Made by a program: the position numbers and the translations under genes
Assembly (NCBI GenBank): GCA_947589325.1
Contig: CANQAM010000008.1
Location: 36,290-100,289, forward strand
Origin: an uncultured Bacteroidales bacterium
GTDB lineage: Bacteria > Bacteroidota > Bacteroidia > Bacteroidales > UBA11471
Direction of reading: 5' to 3'
Length of the DNA stretch: 64,000 nucleotides
Notes under the pieces: model-generated
Told to the model about the DNA's origin: nothing
What the model saw: only the letters and a program-made list of their open reading frames with translations
Database searches by the model: none
Shown: piece after piece, positions 55,988 to 64,000 of the stretch
How the letters are laid out: each line of letters starts with the position of its first letter
How positions within the stretch are numbered: position 1 is the first letter of the stretch

Positions 55988-58897
55988 ATGAAGCCATTTT
56001 TAGCGCAGGTAGCCGAACTTTTTTATCGGGAGTACGGGGCGGATATTCAGCATATTGCTTTCGTCTTTCCCAACCGTCGTGCCGGCATATTTTTCAAAAA
56101 ATACCTTTTCGACGGCATCGAACGTCCGATTTTCGCGCCGGCGATTCTCACGGTTACCGACCTGTTTTCCCGTCTTTCGCCGATACAGCCCGCCGACCGT
56201 ATCGACCTGCTTTTCACGCTCTACCGCGTCTATATGGAGCTGTACCGCCACGACGAGAGTTTCGACGATTTCGTTTCGCTGGGCGAAACCCTGCTCAACG
56301 ATTTCGACGACATCGACAAATATATGGCAGATGCGCGACAGCTTTTTACCAATATACACGACATCAAAGAGATAGATGCCCGATTCGGCTCGCCGCTTAC
56401 CGAAGAGCAGCTTGCCTACATTCGCCGTTTTTGGAAAAACTTTATGCCGGTCGAGAGCGAAAACAAAAAACGTTTCAGCGCCTTGTGGGAAATACTTCAC
56501 GCGCTTTACCTCCGTTTTCGCGAGGAGCTGCGGCAGCGCGGTGCGGGCTACGAAGGCATGATATTTCGCGATGTGGCGGAACGTTTTTCTTCCGGCGGCG
56601 ACATCGAACTCCCTTATCGGCAAATCGTTTTCGTGGGGTTGAACGTGCTTACCCGCGCCGAAGAAATGTTGATGAAAGCCTTGAAAGTCAGAGGCGTTGC
56701 CGATTTTTATTGGGACGATTCCGCCCCCACGCTGAAAGACGATTACAACCGTGCCTCTTATTTTCTGAAACCGAATGCAATTGCCTTTCCCTCGAAGCAC
56801 GCCCTGCCTGCGGAGCCGGAGGAATATCATTATCCCGAAGTACGCCTTTCGGGCATACCGTCGGCGGTAGGGCAGGCGAAGCAGTGCGAAATCATCGTGC
56901 GCGAACTCTTGCGTTCCGGCGCCATACCCTCTCCGCAGGAGGCGCTCAACACGGCAATCGTTTTGCCCGACGAACACCTGCTGCTCCCCGTGCTCTACGC
57001 CATACCGACCGAAATATCCGCTATCAACATCACGATGGGATATACGTTGGCAAATACGACGGTGGCGGGGCTTATGGAGATTCTCGCCGACTTGCAGAAA
57101 CATATCCGCATGGGGAGCGACGGGGGCGCGCTGTTCTACCACCGCAATGTCTTGGCGCTGCTTAGCAACCGGTACCTGCAACTCTCCGGTCGCGATGCGG
57201 TGAATCGTTTGGCGGAGGATATTCGCAGCCACAACAAAATATTTGTCCGCGCCGGCGAATTGGGCGTTACGCCTTTGTCGCGCGTTATCTTCACCCCGTT
57301 GCAATCTGCCGACGGCGCCTGCGATTATCTGTTGCGCATTCTCGCTTTGCTGCAACAGGAGCTCGACGACGAACAGGCGGCACTGCCCGATGACGACGGG
57401 GCGCCGGAGGAGAAGCCGCTCTCCACCCTTGCGCTCGAAAAAGAATTTATATATCATTACTATTTGGCTGTCAATCGCTTGCGCGATATTATGGCGGCCA
57501 ACCGCGTGGAGATGAATGTGGCGACGTTTTTCCGACTCTTGAAAAAACTGACGGCGGGTATCTCCATTCCCTTCGAGGGCGAGCCGCTTTCGGGCTTGCA
57601 GATTATGGGTGTGCTGGAAACGCGGGCGCTCGACTTCGACAACGTCATCATTCTCTCCATGAACGAAGGTGTGTTTCCGGTGAAAAAAGTCGCCGAGTCG
57701 TTGATTCCCTACAATTTGCGGAAAGGCTTCGGGCTTTCCACCGCCGAGCATCAGGACAGCATTTACGCCTACTACTTTTACCGCCTGATACACCGCGCCA
57801 AACGTCTTTTCCTGCTCTACGACACCCGCACCGAAGATATGGCGACGGGCGAGGTGAGCCGCTACGTCTACCAACTCAAATACCACTACCGCATAAAGAT
57901 AGACGAACAGGCGGTCGGCTGCCGTATCGCCGCCAAGCGCAACAGCGCCGTGTCGGTGGCAAAGAGCGACTACGTGCTGCGGCAGCTCGACCGTTACCGC
58001 GAGGGGGGCGACCGCTACCTCTCGGCCAGCGCCATAAATACCTACATCAATTGTCCCCTGCAATTCTATTTAAGTTACGTGGAGCAATTCCGCGAAGTCG
58101 ATGAAGTGTCGGAGAGTGTCGATGCCGGCGTGTTCGGCAGCATCTATCACGGTGTGATGCAGCAGCTTTACGAACGGTTGTGCGGACAGACGGTGCAAGC
58201 TGATGCCCTGAAAGCCCTTGCCCAAGACGACAAACTCATTACCGCCTGCATCGAAAAATCGTTTGCCAAAGACTATTTCAAAACGCCCGACCGCGTGCGT
58301 CCGCTTTCCGGACAAAACTATTTAGTGGGGGAGGTCATACGCAAGTATGTGAAAAAGACCCTCGAACGCGATGCCGCCCGCACCCCCTTTACCTACGTCG
58401 GCTCCGAGCGCGAAATCAAGCGCGTGCACGACATCGGCAGCGGCTGCCGCATACAGCTCAAAGGGTTTATCGACCGCATCGACAGCAGTGCCGGCGAACT
58501 GCGTATCGTCGATTACAAGACGGGCAGCGACGAAACGGCTTTCAAATCGGTCGATGACCTTTTCGACAGCACGCTCGACAAACGCCCGAAAGCCATTATG
58601 CAGGTGCTCATGTATGCCATGATGGTGTACGATGAAGACCGCCCCGCCGAGCGCATCGCCCCCGCCATTTATCAGGTGCAGAAACTCTACAAGGATTTTG
58701 CGCCGGAAATAAAAATGGGCGGTTCCGTGCTTGACGATTACGCCTCGCTCGATGCCGATTTCCGTGCCCGCTTCAACCGCTGCGTACAGGAAATTTTCGA
58801 CTCCGCCGTGCCTTTCCGGCAGACGGCGAACCTTTCCGACGACGGCATCTGCCGCTACTGTCCCTTCGCCTCCGTCTGCCTCCAATCCGCCCGTTGA
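55988..58897 (+). CDS. AddB-like PD-(D/E)XK nuclease with Fe-S cysteine set
   Basis: A 969-residue protein. The N-terminal two thirds is an inactive helicase-like region (IAFVFPNRRAGIFFKKYL and MNEGVFPVK). The C-terminal nuclease begins about 675 (YLSASAINTYINCPLQFYL) and has GFIDRID and IVDYKTGSD near 830-845, with catalytic Asp and Lys. One Cys (near 690) and the terminal C-x2-C-x5-C (near 955-964) form the iron-sulfur set seen in AddB. It should work with an AddA helicase-nuclease in double-strand break repair, but no addA is adjacent. The ATG at 55988 is chosen; an in-frame ATG at 55964 adds eight residues. Confidence 0.85.
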   Translation: MKPFLAQVAELFYREYGADIQHIAFVFPNRRAGIFFKKYLFDGIERPIFAPAILTVTDLFSRLSPIQPADRIDLLFTLYRVYMELYRHDESFDDFVSLGETLLNDFDDIDKYMADARQLFTNIHDIKEIDARFGSPLTEEQLAYIRRFWKNFMPVESENKKRFSALWEILHALYLRFREELRQRGAGYEGMIFRDVAERFSSGGDIELPYRQIVFVGLNVLTRAEEMLMKALKVRGVADFYWDDSAPTLKDDYNRASYFLKPNAIAFPSKHALPAEPEEYHYPEVRLSGIPSAVGQAKQCEIIVRELLRSGAIPSPQEALNTAIVLPDEHLLLPVLYAIPTEISAINITMGYTLANTTVAGLMEILADLQKHIRMGSDGGALFYHRNVLALLSNRYLQLSGRDAVNRLAEDIRSHNKIFVRAGELGVTPLSRVIFTPLQSADGACDYLLRILALLQQELDDEQAALPDDDGAPEEKPLSTLALEKEFIYHYYLAVNRLRDIMAANRVEMNVATFFRLLKKLTAGISIPFEGEPLSGLQIMGVLETRALDFDNVIILSMNEGVFPVKKVAESLIPYNLRKGFGLSTAEHQDSIYAYYFYRLIHRAKRLFLLYDTRTEDMATGEVSRYVYQLKYHYRIKIDEQAVGCRIAAKRNSAVSVAKSDYVLRQLDRYREGGDRYLSASAINTYINCPLQFYLSYVEQFREVDEVSESVDAGVFGSIYHGVMQQLYERLCGQTVQADALKALAQDDKLITACIEKSFAKDYFKTPDRVRPLSGQNYLVGEVIRKYVKKTLERDAARTPFTYVGSEREIKRVHDIGSGCRIQLKGFIDRIDSSAGELRIVDYKTGSDETAFKSVDDLFDSTLDKRPKAIMQVLMYAMMVYDEDRPAERIAPAIYQVQKLYKDFAPEIKMGGSVLDDYASLDADFRARFNRCVQEIFDSAVPFRQTANLSDDGICRYCPFASVCLQSAR

Positions 58898-58899
58898 TA
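58843..58899 (+). repeat. Direct repeat copy A: genuine 3' end of the AddB-like gene
   Basis: The last 17 codons and stop of the AddB-like gene. A copy 54 of 57 bases identical lies at 60861-60917 in the same orientation, on the other side of the LRR gene. Confidence 0.8.
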
Positions 58900-58906
58900 T
58901 AAAAAA

Positions 58907-58938
58907 CGCCGCCCCGCCATGTGAATGGCGGGGCGGCG
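58907..58938 (-). terminator. Terminator of first LRR gene
   Basis: A perfect 14-bp GC-rich stem (CGCCGCCCCGCCAT / ATGGCGGGGCGGCG) with loop GTGA. On the minus strand it is followed by six T, so it ends transcription of the left-pointing LRR gene. There is no T run for the AddB-like transcript. Confidence 0.85.
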
Positions 58939-59003
58939 TGTCAAAGATCATCTATTCAGGAAATTCTCTTTTCATTCAATGCTCGTTTGCTGTAATATTC
59001 GCT

Positions 59004-60647
59004 CTATCGGACGAGAATCATCTTCTTACCGTTCACGATGTAGGCGCCGTTCTGTAACGTTTTGAGGTCGGCGGCATCATCGGTTTCGAGTACCGGCACG
59101 CCTTGCAGATTATATACCGTTATATGTTCGTCGGCTTGCTCTTGCTCCGTTTCCATAATAGCGGAAGACTCGTCTATCGGCAATATCGTTCCGAACTCGC
59201 GCCACCCTGCGGCATTCCGATAGGCTTCTACCGACCCTTTAGGTACGTAAAGTTTGCAGTTGGCACAATCGACACCATCGAAAACAACTCTACTAATACT
59301 AATATCCACCGGTTCCGGATTATAAGCGGTTACCGACGTCAAGCTCTCACAATACCAAAAAGCCTCGTTGCCGATAGTGGTACACTTATTGGGTATCGTT
59401 ACCGACGTCAAGCCGTAGCAATACGCAAAAGCCCTGTCGCCGATAGCGGTAACGCCGTCGCCTATCGTTACCGATGTCAAGTCATAGCAATACTTAAAAG
59501 CCGCCCCACCGATAGTCTGAACACTCTTACCTATCGTTACCGACGTCAAGCTCTCGCAACGATAAAAAGCATCGTAGCCGATAGAGATAACACTATTGGG
59601 TATCGTTACCGACGTCAAGCCGTAGCAACGATAAAAAACAGACTCGCCGATAACTTTAACACCGTCGGGTATGGTATATTCGGACAGACCGCAATTGGGA
59701 GCAAAGGCTTTCAAGGTATCGTTTACAATAAGACAATGCCCATTGTCCGATGCAAATTTTCCCTTAAATTCTGTCAAGCCGTTGCAACGGGAAAAAGCCT
59801 CGTCGCCGATAGTCTGAACACTCTCAGGAATTGTTACCGACGTCAAACCCGTGCACTTCACGAAAGCCCCCTTGCCGATAGTGGTAACACTATTGGGTAT
59901 CGTTACCGACGTTAAACCCGTGCAATTCAAAAAAGCATAGTTGTCGATAGTGGTAACGCTCTTGCCTATCTTTACCGACGTCAAATTTACGCAATACTCA
60001 AAAGCATGGTCTCCGATAGTCTGAACACTCTTAGGAATTGTTACCGACGTCAAGCCGGTGCACTGCCCAAAAGCCTCCTTGCCGATAGTGGTAATACTCT
60101 CGGATATCGTTACCGACTTCAAACCCCTGCACCAATAAAAAGCCATTTCGCCGATAGAGGTAACACTCTCGGGTATCGTTACCGATGTCAAGCTCTCGCA
60201 ACAATAAAAAGCACTGCCGCCGATAGCGGTAACGCTCTCAGGTATCGTTACCGACGTCAAATTTTCACAATACTTAAAAGCTTGGTCTCCGATAGTCTGA
60301 ACACTCTTAGGAATTGTTACCGACGTCAAGCCCCTGCAATAGGAAAAAGCCATTTCGCCGATAGCGGTAACACTCTCGGGTATCGTTACCGATGTCAAGC
60401 CTTCGCAATTGTAAAAAGCCTTGTCGCCGATAGCGGTAACCCGATATTTGGTTCCGTTATGCGTTACCGTTGCGGGAATGGTTACATCGCCCGAATAGCT
60501 GTAATTTGGAGATGTTGTAACCTCAACCGTCTTGTCGTCCGACGAAGTAATGTTGTAATAGATGCCGTCTGCCTCAAAGATATACGCCCACGCAGCGGGG
60601 GCAGACAGCCATGCGGACAGCAACATAAAAAATAGTGTGCGTTTCAT
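59004..60647 (-). CDS. BspA-like leucine-rich-repeat secreted protein 1
   Basis: A 547-residue exported protein (signal peptide ending AAWAYI). Residues about 65-440 hold some fourteen LRR_5 (BspA/TpLRR-like) units of 23 residues with the pattern LTSVTIPxSVxTIGxxAFxxC. The array is broken once by a shorter irregular unit (near 280-310). The last 37 residues (VYNLQGVPVLET, GAYIVNGKKMILVR) resemble a type A sorting tail of the type IX secretion system, so surface display is likely. Such proteins often bind host matrix or other bacteria. It has a canonical promoter and its own terminator. Its paralogue lies at 62535-63860. Confidence 0.88.
   Translation of the reverse strand: MKRTLFFMLLSAWLSAPAAWAYIFEADGIYYNITSSDDKTVEVTTSPNYSYSGDVTIPATVTHNGTKYRVTAIGDKAFYNCEGLTSVTIPESVTAIGEMAFSYCRGLTSVTIPKSVQTIGDQAFKYCENLTSVTIPESVTAIGGSAFYCCESLTSVTIPESVTSIGEMAFYWCRGLKSVTISESITTIGKEAFGQCTGLTSVTIPKSVQTIGDHAFEYCVNLTSVKIGKSVTTIDNYAFLNCTGLTSVTIPNSVTTIGKGAFVKCTGLTSVTIPESVQTIGDEAFSRCNGLTEFKGKFASDNGHCLIVNDTLKAFAPNCGLSEYTIPDGVKVIGESVFYRCYGLTSVTIPNSVISIGYDAFYRCESLTSVTIGKSVQTIGGAAFKYCYDLTSVTIGDGVTAIGDRAFAYCYGLTSVTIPNKCTTIGNEAFWYCESLTSVTAYNPEPVDISISRVVFDGVDCANCKLYVPKGSVEAYRNAAGWREFGTILPIDESSAIMETEQEQADEHITVYNLQGVPVLETDDAADLKTLQNGAYIVNGKKMILVR
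59328..60440 (-). repeat. 69-bp tandem repeat array encoding LRR units
   Basis: The block TTACCGACGTCAA recurs every 69 bp across most of the array, each unit encoding one 23-residue LRR. Neighbouring units are close to identical in places, so repeat number can change by slippage or recombination. One irregular unit interrupts the array near 59660-59780. Confidence 0.85.
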
Positions 60648-60680
60648 TTGTCGTAATTTAATAGGTTAATAAATACGCCA

Positions 60681-60712
60681 CAAAAATAGTTCACAGAAAG
60701 TTAATTTACAAA
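60681..60712 (-). promoter_or_regulatory. Promoter of LRR gene 1
   Basis: On the minus strand TTTG (60712-60709), exactly 20 bases, TATTTTTG (60688-60681): a full match to the Bacteroidota consensus, about 35 bp before the start codon. Confidence 0.8.
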
Positions 60713-60860
60713 ACTTTCCGCTAAAAATTTTTGATTTTATTTGTCAAAAAGATTCGGAAAAGTCGGGTGAGGAATGATTCAATCCGCCAAGAAGGCGAGC
60801 AGGCGGTAATCGCGGCAACGATTGCAGGCACCCGATGAATCGCAGGTAAAAAAATATGTC

Positions 60861-60917
60861 CGGCATCTGCCGATACTGTCCCTTCGCCTCTGTCTGCCTC
60901 CAATCCGCCCGCTGATA
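60861..60917 (+). pseudogene. 3'-end fragment of an AddB-like gene (direct repeat copy B)
   Basis: Reads in frame as the last 18 residues of the AddB-like protein, GICRYCPFASVC and so on, with the stop. It differs from the intact gene end (58843-58899) at three positions in 57, all synonymous. Nothing upstream (60718-60860) continues the gene. It is therefore a remnant of a second, diverged allele, now stranded between LRR gene 1 and the ATPase gene. Confidence 0.8.
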
Positions 60918-60921
60918 CAAT

Positions 60922-62241
60922 TTACCGTTCCGTCAGGAGGAAACCCATATAGAGGGGCAATGTCAGTATATTGTTGTTTTCGCCTATGTTGTAATCTCCC
61001 AATTTTATGGCGCGGTTTACATGATATTTTTCGGAATGGCTCAATATCGTTTTGATGCTTTTGGCATTTCCCGTCGTTGCCTTGCATTCCACCAATACGC
61101 ATTCGCCTTTGTAGCGAATGACGAAATCTATTTCTATACCCGAATCTTTGCGGTAATAGTAGAGCCTGCGGTTCATTTTATGCAGGAAGTCAGCAACTAA
61201 ATTTTCATAGATGGCGCCTTTGTAAGCCAACAGTTTTCCCTGTAAAACATCGGCTTGTGTACCGTCTTCCAGCATACTTATGAAGAGCCCGATATCCGAC
61301 ATATATACTTTGAAAATGTCAGAAATGGCGTTGCCGTCCAAAGGCAGTTCCGTGATGGTTAGATTATAGCATCGGTTGATGATGCCGGCATCTTCTATCC
61401 ATTGCAGGCTTCCGATGAATTTGCCGGCCGTTCCGTTTTTCCGTATATCCGAATATTGAAATTTCTTGTTCTCTTTGCTTAATTGTTTCGGTATGGAGTC
61501 GAAACATTCTCGAATCCTCGATTTATCTTCTTTCGCTGCGTATTTGATCATATCATCGCGATAGCCGTTCACAATGTCCCGTTGTATTTGCAGAACGGTA
61601 TCCATTTGTCGGGTTTGGATAAATGCGTTCACGGCAGCAGGCATACCTCCCACGACAACGTATTTGAGCAGCAAATCCCTCATTCGTTTGTGCACGGCGT
61701 CGGCAACCGGTTGAGCCGACGCCAGAGTGTTTTTGAGATAATCTACGACGGCGTCGTCTATATCGTTAGCCCAAAGAAATTCCTCGAAATCCAACGGATA
61801 CATGGTTATTTCCGTTTCATAACCGACAGGCACGGAAACGACATTTTCTTTGTAACCCCGTATTCCAAGCAAAGAGCCGGTGCAAATGACATCGTATCTT
61901 CCGTCGGTCTTAAAGAATTTCAAGGCTGCCCGTGCTGGGGGACATTCCTGTATCTCGTCCAAAACGATGCACGTGTTTCCTTTTTCAAATTTGGCTTTTG
62001 TGCCTAAAACGGCAGACATATACATGACCAAATCGTCTACAATCAAGGAATTGTTGAATATGTCGGAATAAGAAGGATTCTCGAAAAAATTGATATAGAC
62101 GACATTTTTGTAATGGCTGCGGGCAAATTCCAATACGGAATATGTTTTTCCGCATTGTCGGCAGCCTTTGATAATTAGCGGATTATGATTTGCATCTTTC
62201 TTCCACGCTTCGAGTATTTGGGCGATTTTTCTTTTCAGCAT
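60922..62241 (-). CDS. AAA-family ATPase with DUF4143 nuclease-like C-terminus
   Basis: A 439-residue protein. Walker A is GCRQCGKTYS (near 33), Walker B CIVLDEIQEC, and CTGSLLGI resembles sensor 1. The C-terminal DUF4143 part ends in a PD-(D/E)XK-like fold, GIEIDFVIRYKGECVLVECKATT (cut into known blocks: EIDFVI and ECVLVECK), with Asp, Glu and Lys in place. Proteins of this family are numerous in Bacteroidales and often occur in accessory regions; their function is not established. The ATG at 62241 is chosen; an in-frame ATG at 62271 lies in the promoter. Three direct repeats lie upstream. Confidence 0.88.
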   Translation of the reverse strand: MLKRKIAQILEAWKKDANHNPLIIKGCRQCGKTYSVLEFARSHYKNVVYINFFENPSYSDIFNNSLIVDDLVMYMSAVLGTKAKFEKGNTCIVLDEIQECPPARAALKFFKTDGRYDVICTGSLLGIRGYKENVVSVPVGYETEITMYPLDFEEFLWANDIDDAVVDYLKNTLASAQPVADAVHKRMRDLLLKYVVVGGMPAAVNAFIQTRQMDTVLQIQRDIVNGYRDDMIKYAAKEDKSRIRECFDSIPKQLSKENKKFQYSDIRKNGTAGKFIGSLQWIEDAGIINRCYNLTITELPLDGNAISDIFKVYMSDIGLFISMLEDGTQADVLQGKLLAYKGAIYENLVADFLHKMNRRLYYYRKDSGIEIDFVIRYKGECVLVECKATTGNAKSIKTILSHSEKYHVNRAIKLGDYNIGENNNILTLPLYMGFLLTER

Positions 62242-62268
62242 ATATTGGATATTTATTGATGTCCGGCA

Positions 62269-62276
62269 CAAAGATA
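62269..62276 (-). promoter_or_regulatory. -7 box of DUF4143 ATPase gene
   Basis: On the minus strand TATCTTTG, about 28 bp before the chosen start. No TTTG is found 19-21 bases upstream; the repeat array begins directly at this box. Confidence 0.55.
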
Positions 62277-62364
62277 AACTTTTTCAAGCGACTTTTTCGC
62301 ATAAGCGATAACTTTTTCGAACGACTTTTTGAAAAAATGCAAACTTTTTCAAACGACTTTTTGC
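62276..62364. repeat. Three direct repeats, 32-33 bp apart, upstream of ATPase gene
   Basis: Copies of ACTTTTTCRARCGACTTTTT start at 62278, 62311 and 62343. Spacing is 33 and 32 bp, close to three turns of DNA. They lie 35-123 bp upstream of the ATPase start, immediately above its -7 box. Confidence 0.75.
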
Positions 62365-62450
62365 GGACGCCGCCTTTTTCTCTTGGGTGATGCGGGATAG
62401 GGCAGCCCCGAAAAGTTTTATTGTGAAGCGGTGATGGGCGATAAAAAAAA

Positions 62451-62481
62451 GCCGCCCTGCCATTCACATGGCAGGGACGGC
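62451..62481 (-). terminator. Terminator of second LRR gene
   Basis: Stem GCCGCCCTGCCAT / ATGGCAGGGACGGC with one bulged base and loop TCAC, followed on the minus strand by eight T. The hairpin closely resembles the one after LRR gene 1. Confidence 0.85.
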
Positions 62482-62534
62482 GAAAAATTATTAACTATTA
62501 AAATCCGACTCTTGTTTTGTTTTTTTCGCAAGCC

Positions 62535-63860
62535 TTAGCGGGCGATAATCATCGTCTTGCCGTTCACGATGTACGCGCCGGCAGGCAGCATGCGGAGAGC
62601 GGCGGCATCATCGGTTTCGAGTACCGGCACCCCTTGCAGGTTATATACCGCAATGTGCTTGGCATCTTGCTGCGTTTCCGTTATCGACGACGGGTCGTCC
62701 GGCTTGTCGGGTTTTTCCGGTTCTGCGGACGCCGATGTTTTTATCGTATAGAAAAAAAAGCACGCAGGGTTGCAGTGTCCTGTCTTCGGGTCGGCGGCAA
62801 AGTCGGCGTCGCCGAACGTTCCCTGTCGAATTACGAGCGTATATGAGCCTGTTTCCGTCAAGGTGGTTCCGGTAGTTTGTCCCTCTTCGTCGCCTTGCAG
62901 GGCGATGATGAAACTTTTTCCGTCTTGGCTTTCTGTAATGCGGGTGGGATAAGACCTGCCGCCGATTTTCATTACCGTTGCCGATGGGGTCGCCGAGAGG
63001 AAAGGTCGCTTGTCGAAAGTGAGCGTAAAGGTGGAGAGGGCGGTTATCGTTTCGTCGTTTTCAGCGGGAGTTATCGTCAATGCGGCTTCGAAGTCGTATG
63101 TCACGCTCGGCAATATCTTTGTAAAATTTTTCCACCCGCTCTTGGCTGTATACTGTTCTACCGATTCCGCAGGCACATAGAGTTTGCAAGTGGCGACCGG
63201 CACGTTTTTGAAGATGGATAAGCCGGCTTTTGCCGGAACGGGATTATTTACGGTTATCTGCTCCAATCCGGTGCAATTCTCGAAAGCGTTGTCGCCGATG
63301 TCGGCAAGGTTTTTGCCGAAGTCTATCGACTGCAATCCGCTGCAATTATAAAATGCTTTTTTGCCGATAGACGTAACTTTATCGGGTACCGTTATCGTTG
63401 TCAGACGGAGGCACTTGAAAAAAACGCAGTCGCCTATCGAGGTAACGTTGTTGCCTATTTTCACCGACGTCAAGCCGTCGCAGCCGGAAAAAACGGAGTT
63501 TCCGAGTGTCGTGACGTTGTCGGGTATCGTTATTGTCTCCAATCCGAAGCAAGACCAAAAAGCCGAATCGCCGATAGACGTAATGCCGGAGGGAATTGTT
63601 ATCGATTTCAAAGAGGTACATTGGGAAAAAACTTTATCGCCGATAGCCGCGACGCGATAGTTTTTTCCGTCGTATTCCACCGTTTCCGGAATAGATAATC
63701 GGTTAGCGTACTTATCGACGGTCTTGATTACCTCCACCGTTAAGTCTTCGGCGGAAAGAATGGTATAACAAAAATCGCCTGCCTCAAACTCTGTTGCCGC
63801 AGCCGGCAATGCACAGCCCCATAAAAGTACGGCAGACAAAATGATTAAGCACCGTTTCAT
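62535..63860 (-). CDS. BspA-like leucine-rich-repeat secreted protein 2
   Basis: A 441-residue exported protein with signal peptide ending LPAAATEF. Six or seven LRR_5 units (about residues 70-215: SITIPSGITSIGDSAFWSC and similar) are followed by a beta-rich domain (about 250-375, TFTLTFDKRPFLSATPSATV) not present in paralogue 1, a Pro/Asp-rich linker (EPEKPDKPDDP), and the same C-terminal sorting-like tail. Surface display and adhesion are inferred. It has a canonical promoter and its own terminator. The tail is nearly identical to that of LRR protein 1. Confidence 0.88.
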   Translation of the reverse strand: MKRCLIILSAVLLWGCALPAAATEFEAGDFCYTILSAEDLTVEVIKTVDKYANRLSIPETVEYDGKNYRVAAIGDKVFSQCTSLKSITIPSGITSIGDSAFWSCFGLETITIPDNVTTLGNSVFSGCDGLTSVKIGNNVTSIGDCVFFKCLRLTTITVPDKVTSIGKKAFYNCSGLQSIDFGKNLADIGDNAFENCTGLEQITVNNPVPAKAGLSIFKNVPVATCKLYVPAESVEQYTAKSGWKNFTKILPSVTYDFEAALTITPAENDETITALSTFTLTFDKRPFLSATPSATVMKIGGRSYPTRITESQDGKSFIIALQGDEEGQTTGTTLTETGSYTLVIRQGTFGDADFAADPKTGHCNPACFFFYTIKTSASAEPEKPDKPDDPSSITETQQDAKHIAVYNLQGVPVLETDDAAALRMLPAGAYIVNGKTMIIAR

Positions 63861-63880
63861 GGTTCTATTCCTTTATCTTG

Positions 63881-63911
63881 CAAAGATAATTCAGGAAAAT
63901 AAATTTTCAAA
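63881..63911 (-). promoter_or_regulatory. Promoter of LRR gene 2
   Basis: On the minus strand TTTG (63911-63908), 19 bases, TATCTTTG (63888-63881), about 21 bp before the start codon. The AAAGTTTTG block at the -33 element is shared with LRR gene 1. Confidence 0.8.
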
Positions 63912-64000
63912 ACTTTTTGTTGAAAAAATTTACATTCATTCGATAGAATACCGCCTGTTTTTCAATCCCTAAAAAGAAGAACAGAAGATAACCTCTTTTT

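Noticed and set aside
59328..60440. Regularly spaced repeats that at first look like a CRISPR array
   Set aside because: The period is 69 bp with no unique spacers, and the whole array is one continuous LRR reading frame.
62183..62467. Short basic open frame covering the three direct repeats
   Set aside because: It overlaps the ATPase start and promoter; its repetitive Lys/Ser/Phe text comes from the DNA repeats. No evidence of translation.

Overview
The window comes from a member of the Bacteroidales (phylum Bacteroidota) of moderate GC, probably a host-associated gut or oral lineage. The evidence is a Mfa1/FimA-type pilus operon with DUF3575 and DUF3868 genes, a BEGDCFA trp operon, a single-chain 1231-residue PurL, the Bacteroidota form of RpoZ, RND/TolC and Porin_10 outer-membrane genes, BspA-like leucine-rich-repeat proteins, and promoters of the Bacteroidota type (TTTG, 19-21 bases, TAnnTTTG). 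The genus cannot be fixed from what is visible.

Layout. 1-4.1 kb: left-pointing surface-fibre operon (DUF3575, then DUF3868/OmpA-like, then a fimbrillin lipoprotein cut by the window edge), with a nine-base C/G homopolymer upstream. 4.6-9.4 kb: penicillin-binding protein 1A, ftsY, rimO. 9.4-23 kb: chorismate-using pathways. menF-menD and a thioredoxin-like lipid-envelope gene read right, the complete trpBEGDCFA operon reads left, and menB-menC-menE read right. The trp operon starts with a leader peptide holding three consecutive Trp codons and a terminator/antiterminator pair. 23.3-27.2 kb: recJ, a small beta-barrel protein, a DUF4136 lipoprotein and a LysE-family exporter. 27.4-34 kb: purL, a PurF-like protein without the usual N-terminal catalytic cysteine, and a GHL10-type glycoside hydrolase. 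34.1-36.5 kb: an AT-rich acyltransferase gene beside bamD-rpoZ. 36.7-45.8 kb: uvrB, a YgiQ-type radical SAM protein, a MATE exporter, two outer-membrane proteins and an ECF sigma factor. 46-50 kb: NfeD-like membrane protease, kdsB, a M16-like protein without zinc ligands, mgsA. 50.2-55.9 kb: a complete tripartite RND efflux operon. 56-58.9 kb: an AddB-like nuclease.

The last 5 kb is the accessory part. Two BspA-like LRR secreted proteins with matching C-terminal tails flank an AAA/DUF4143 ATPase. The 3' end of the AddB-like gene is present twice, on either side of the first LRR gene, with only synonymous differences. This looks like the scar of a recombination that brought in DNA from a relative. 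Three direct repeats 32-33 bp apart lie just upstream of the ATPase promoter.

I found no rRNA, tRNA, CRISPR array, insertion sequence or prophage. The strongest candidates for something new are the trp attenuator, the recombination scar around the LRR gene, the Cys-less PurF paralogue, the structured menB leader and the repeat array before the ATPase.
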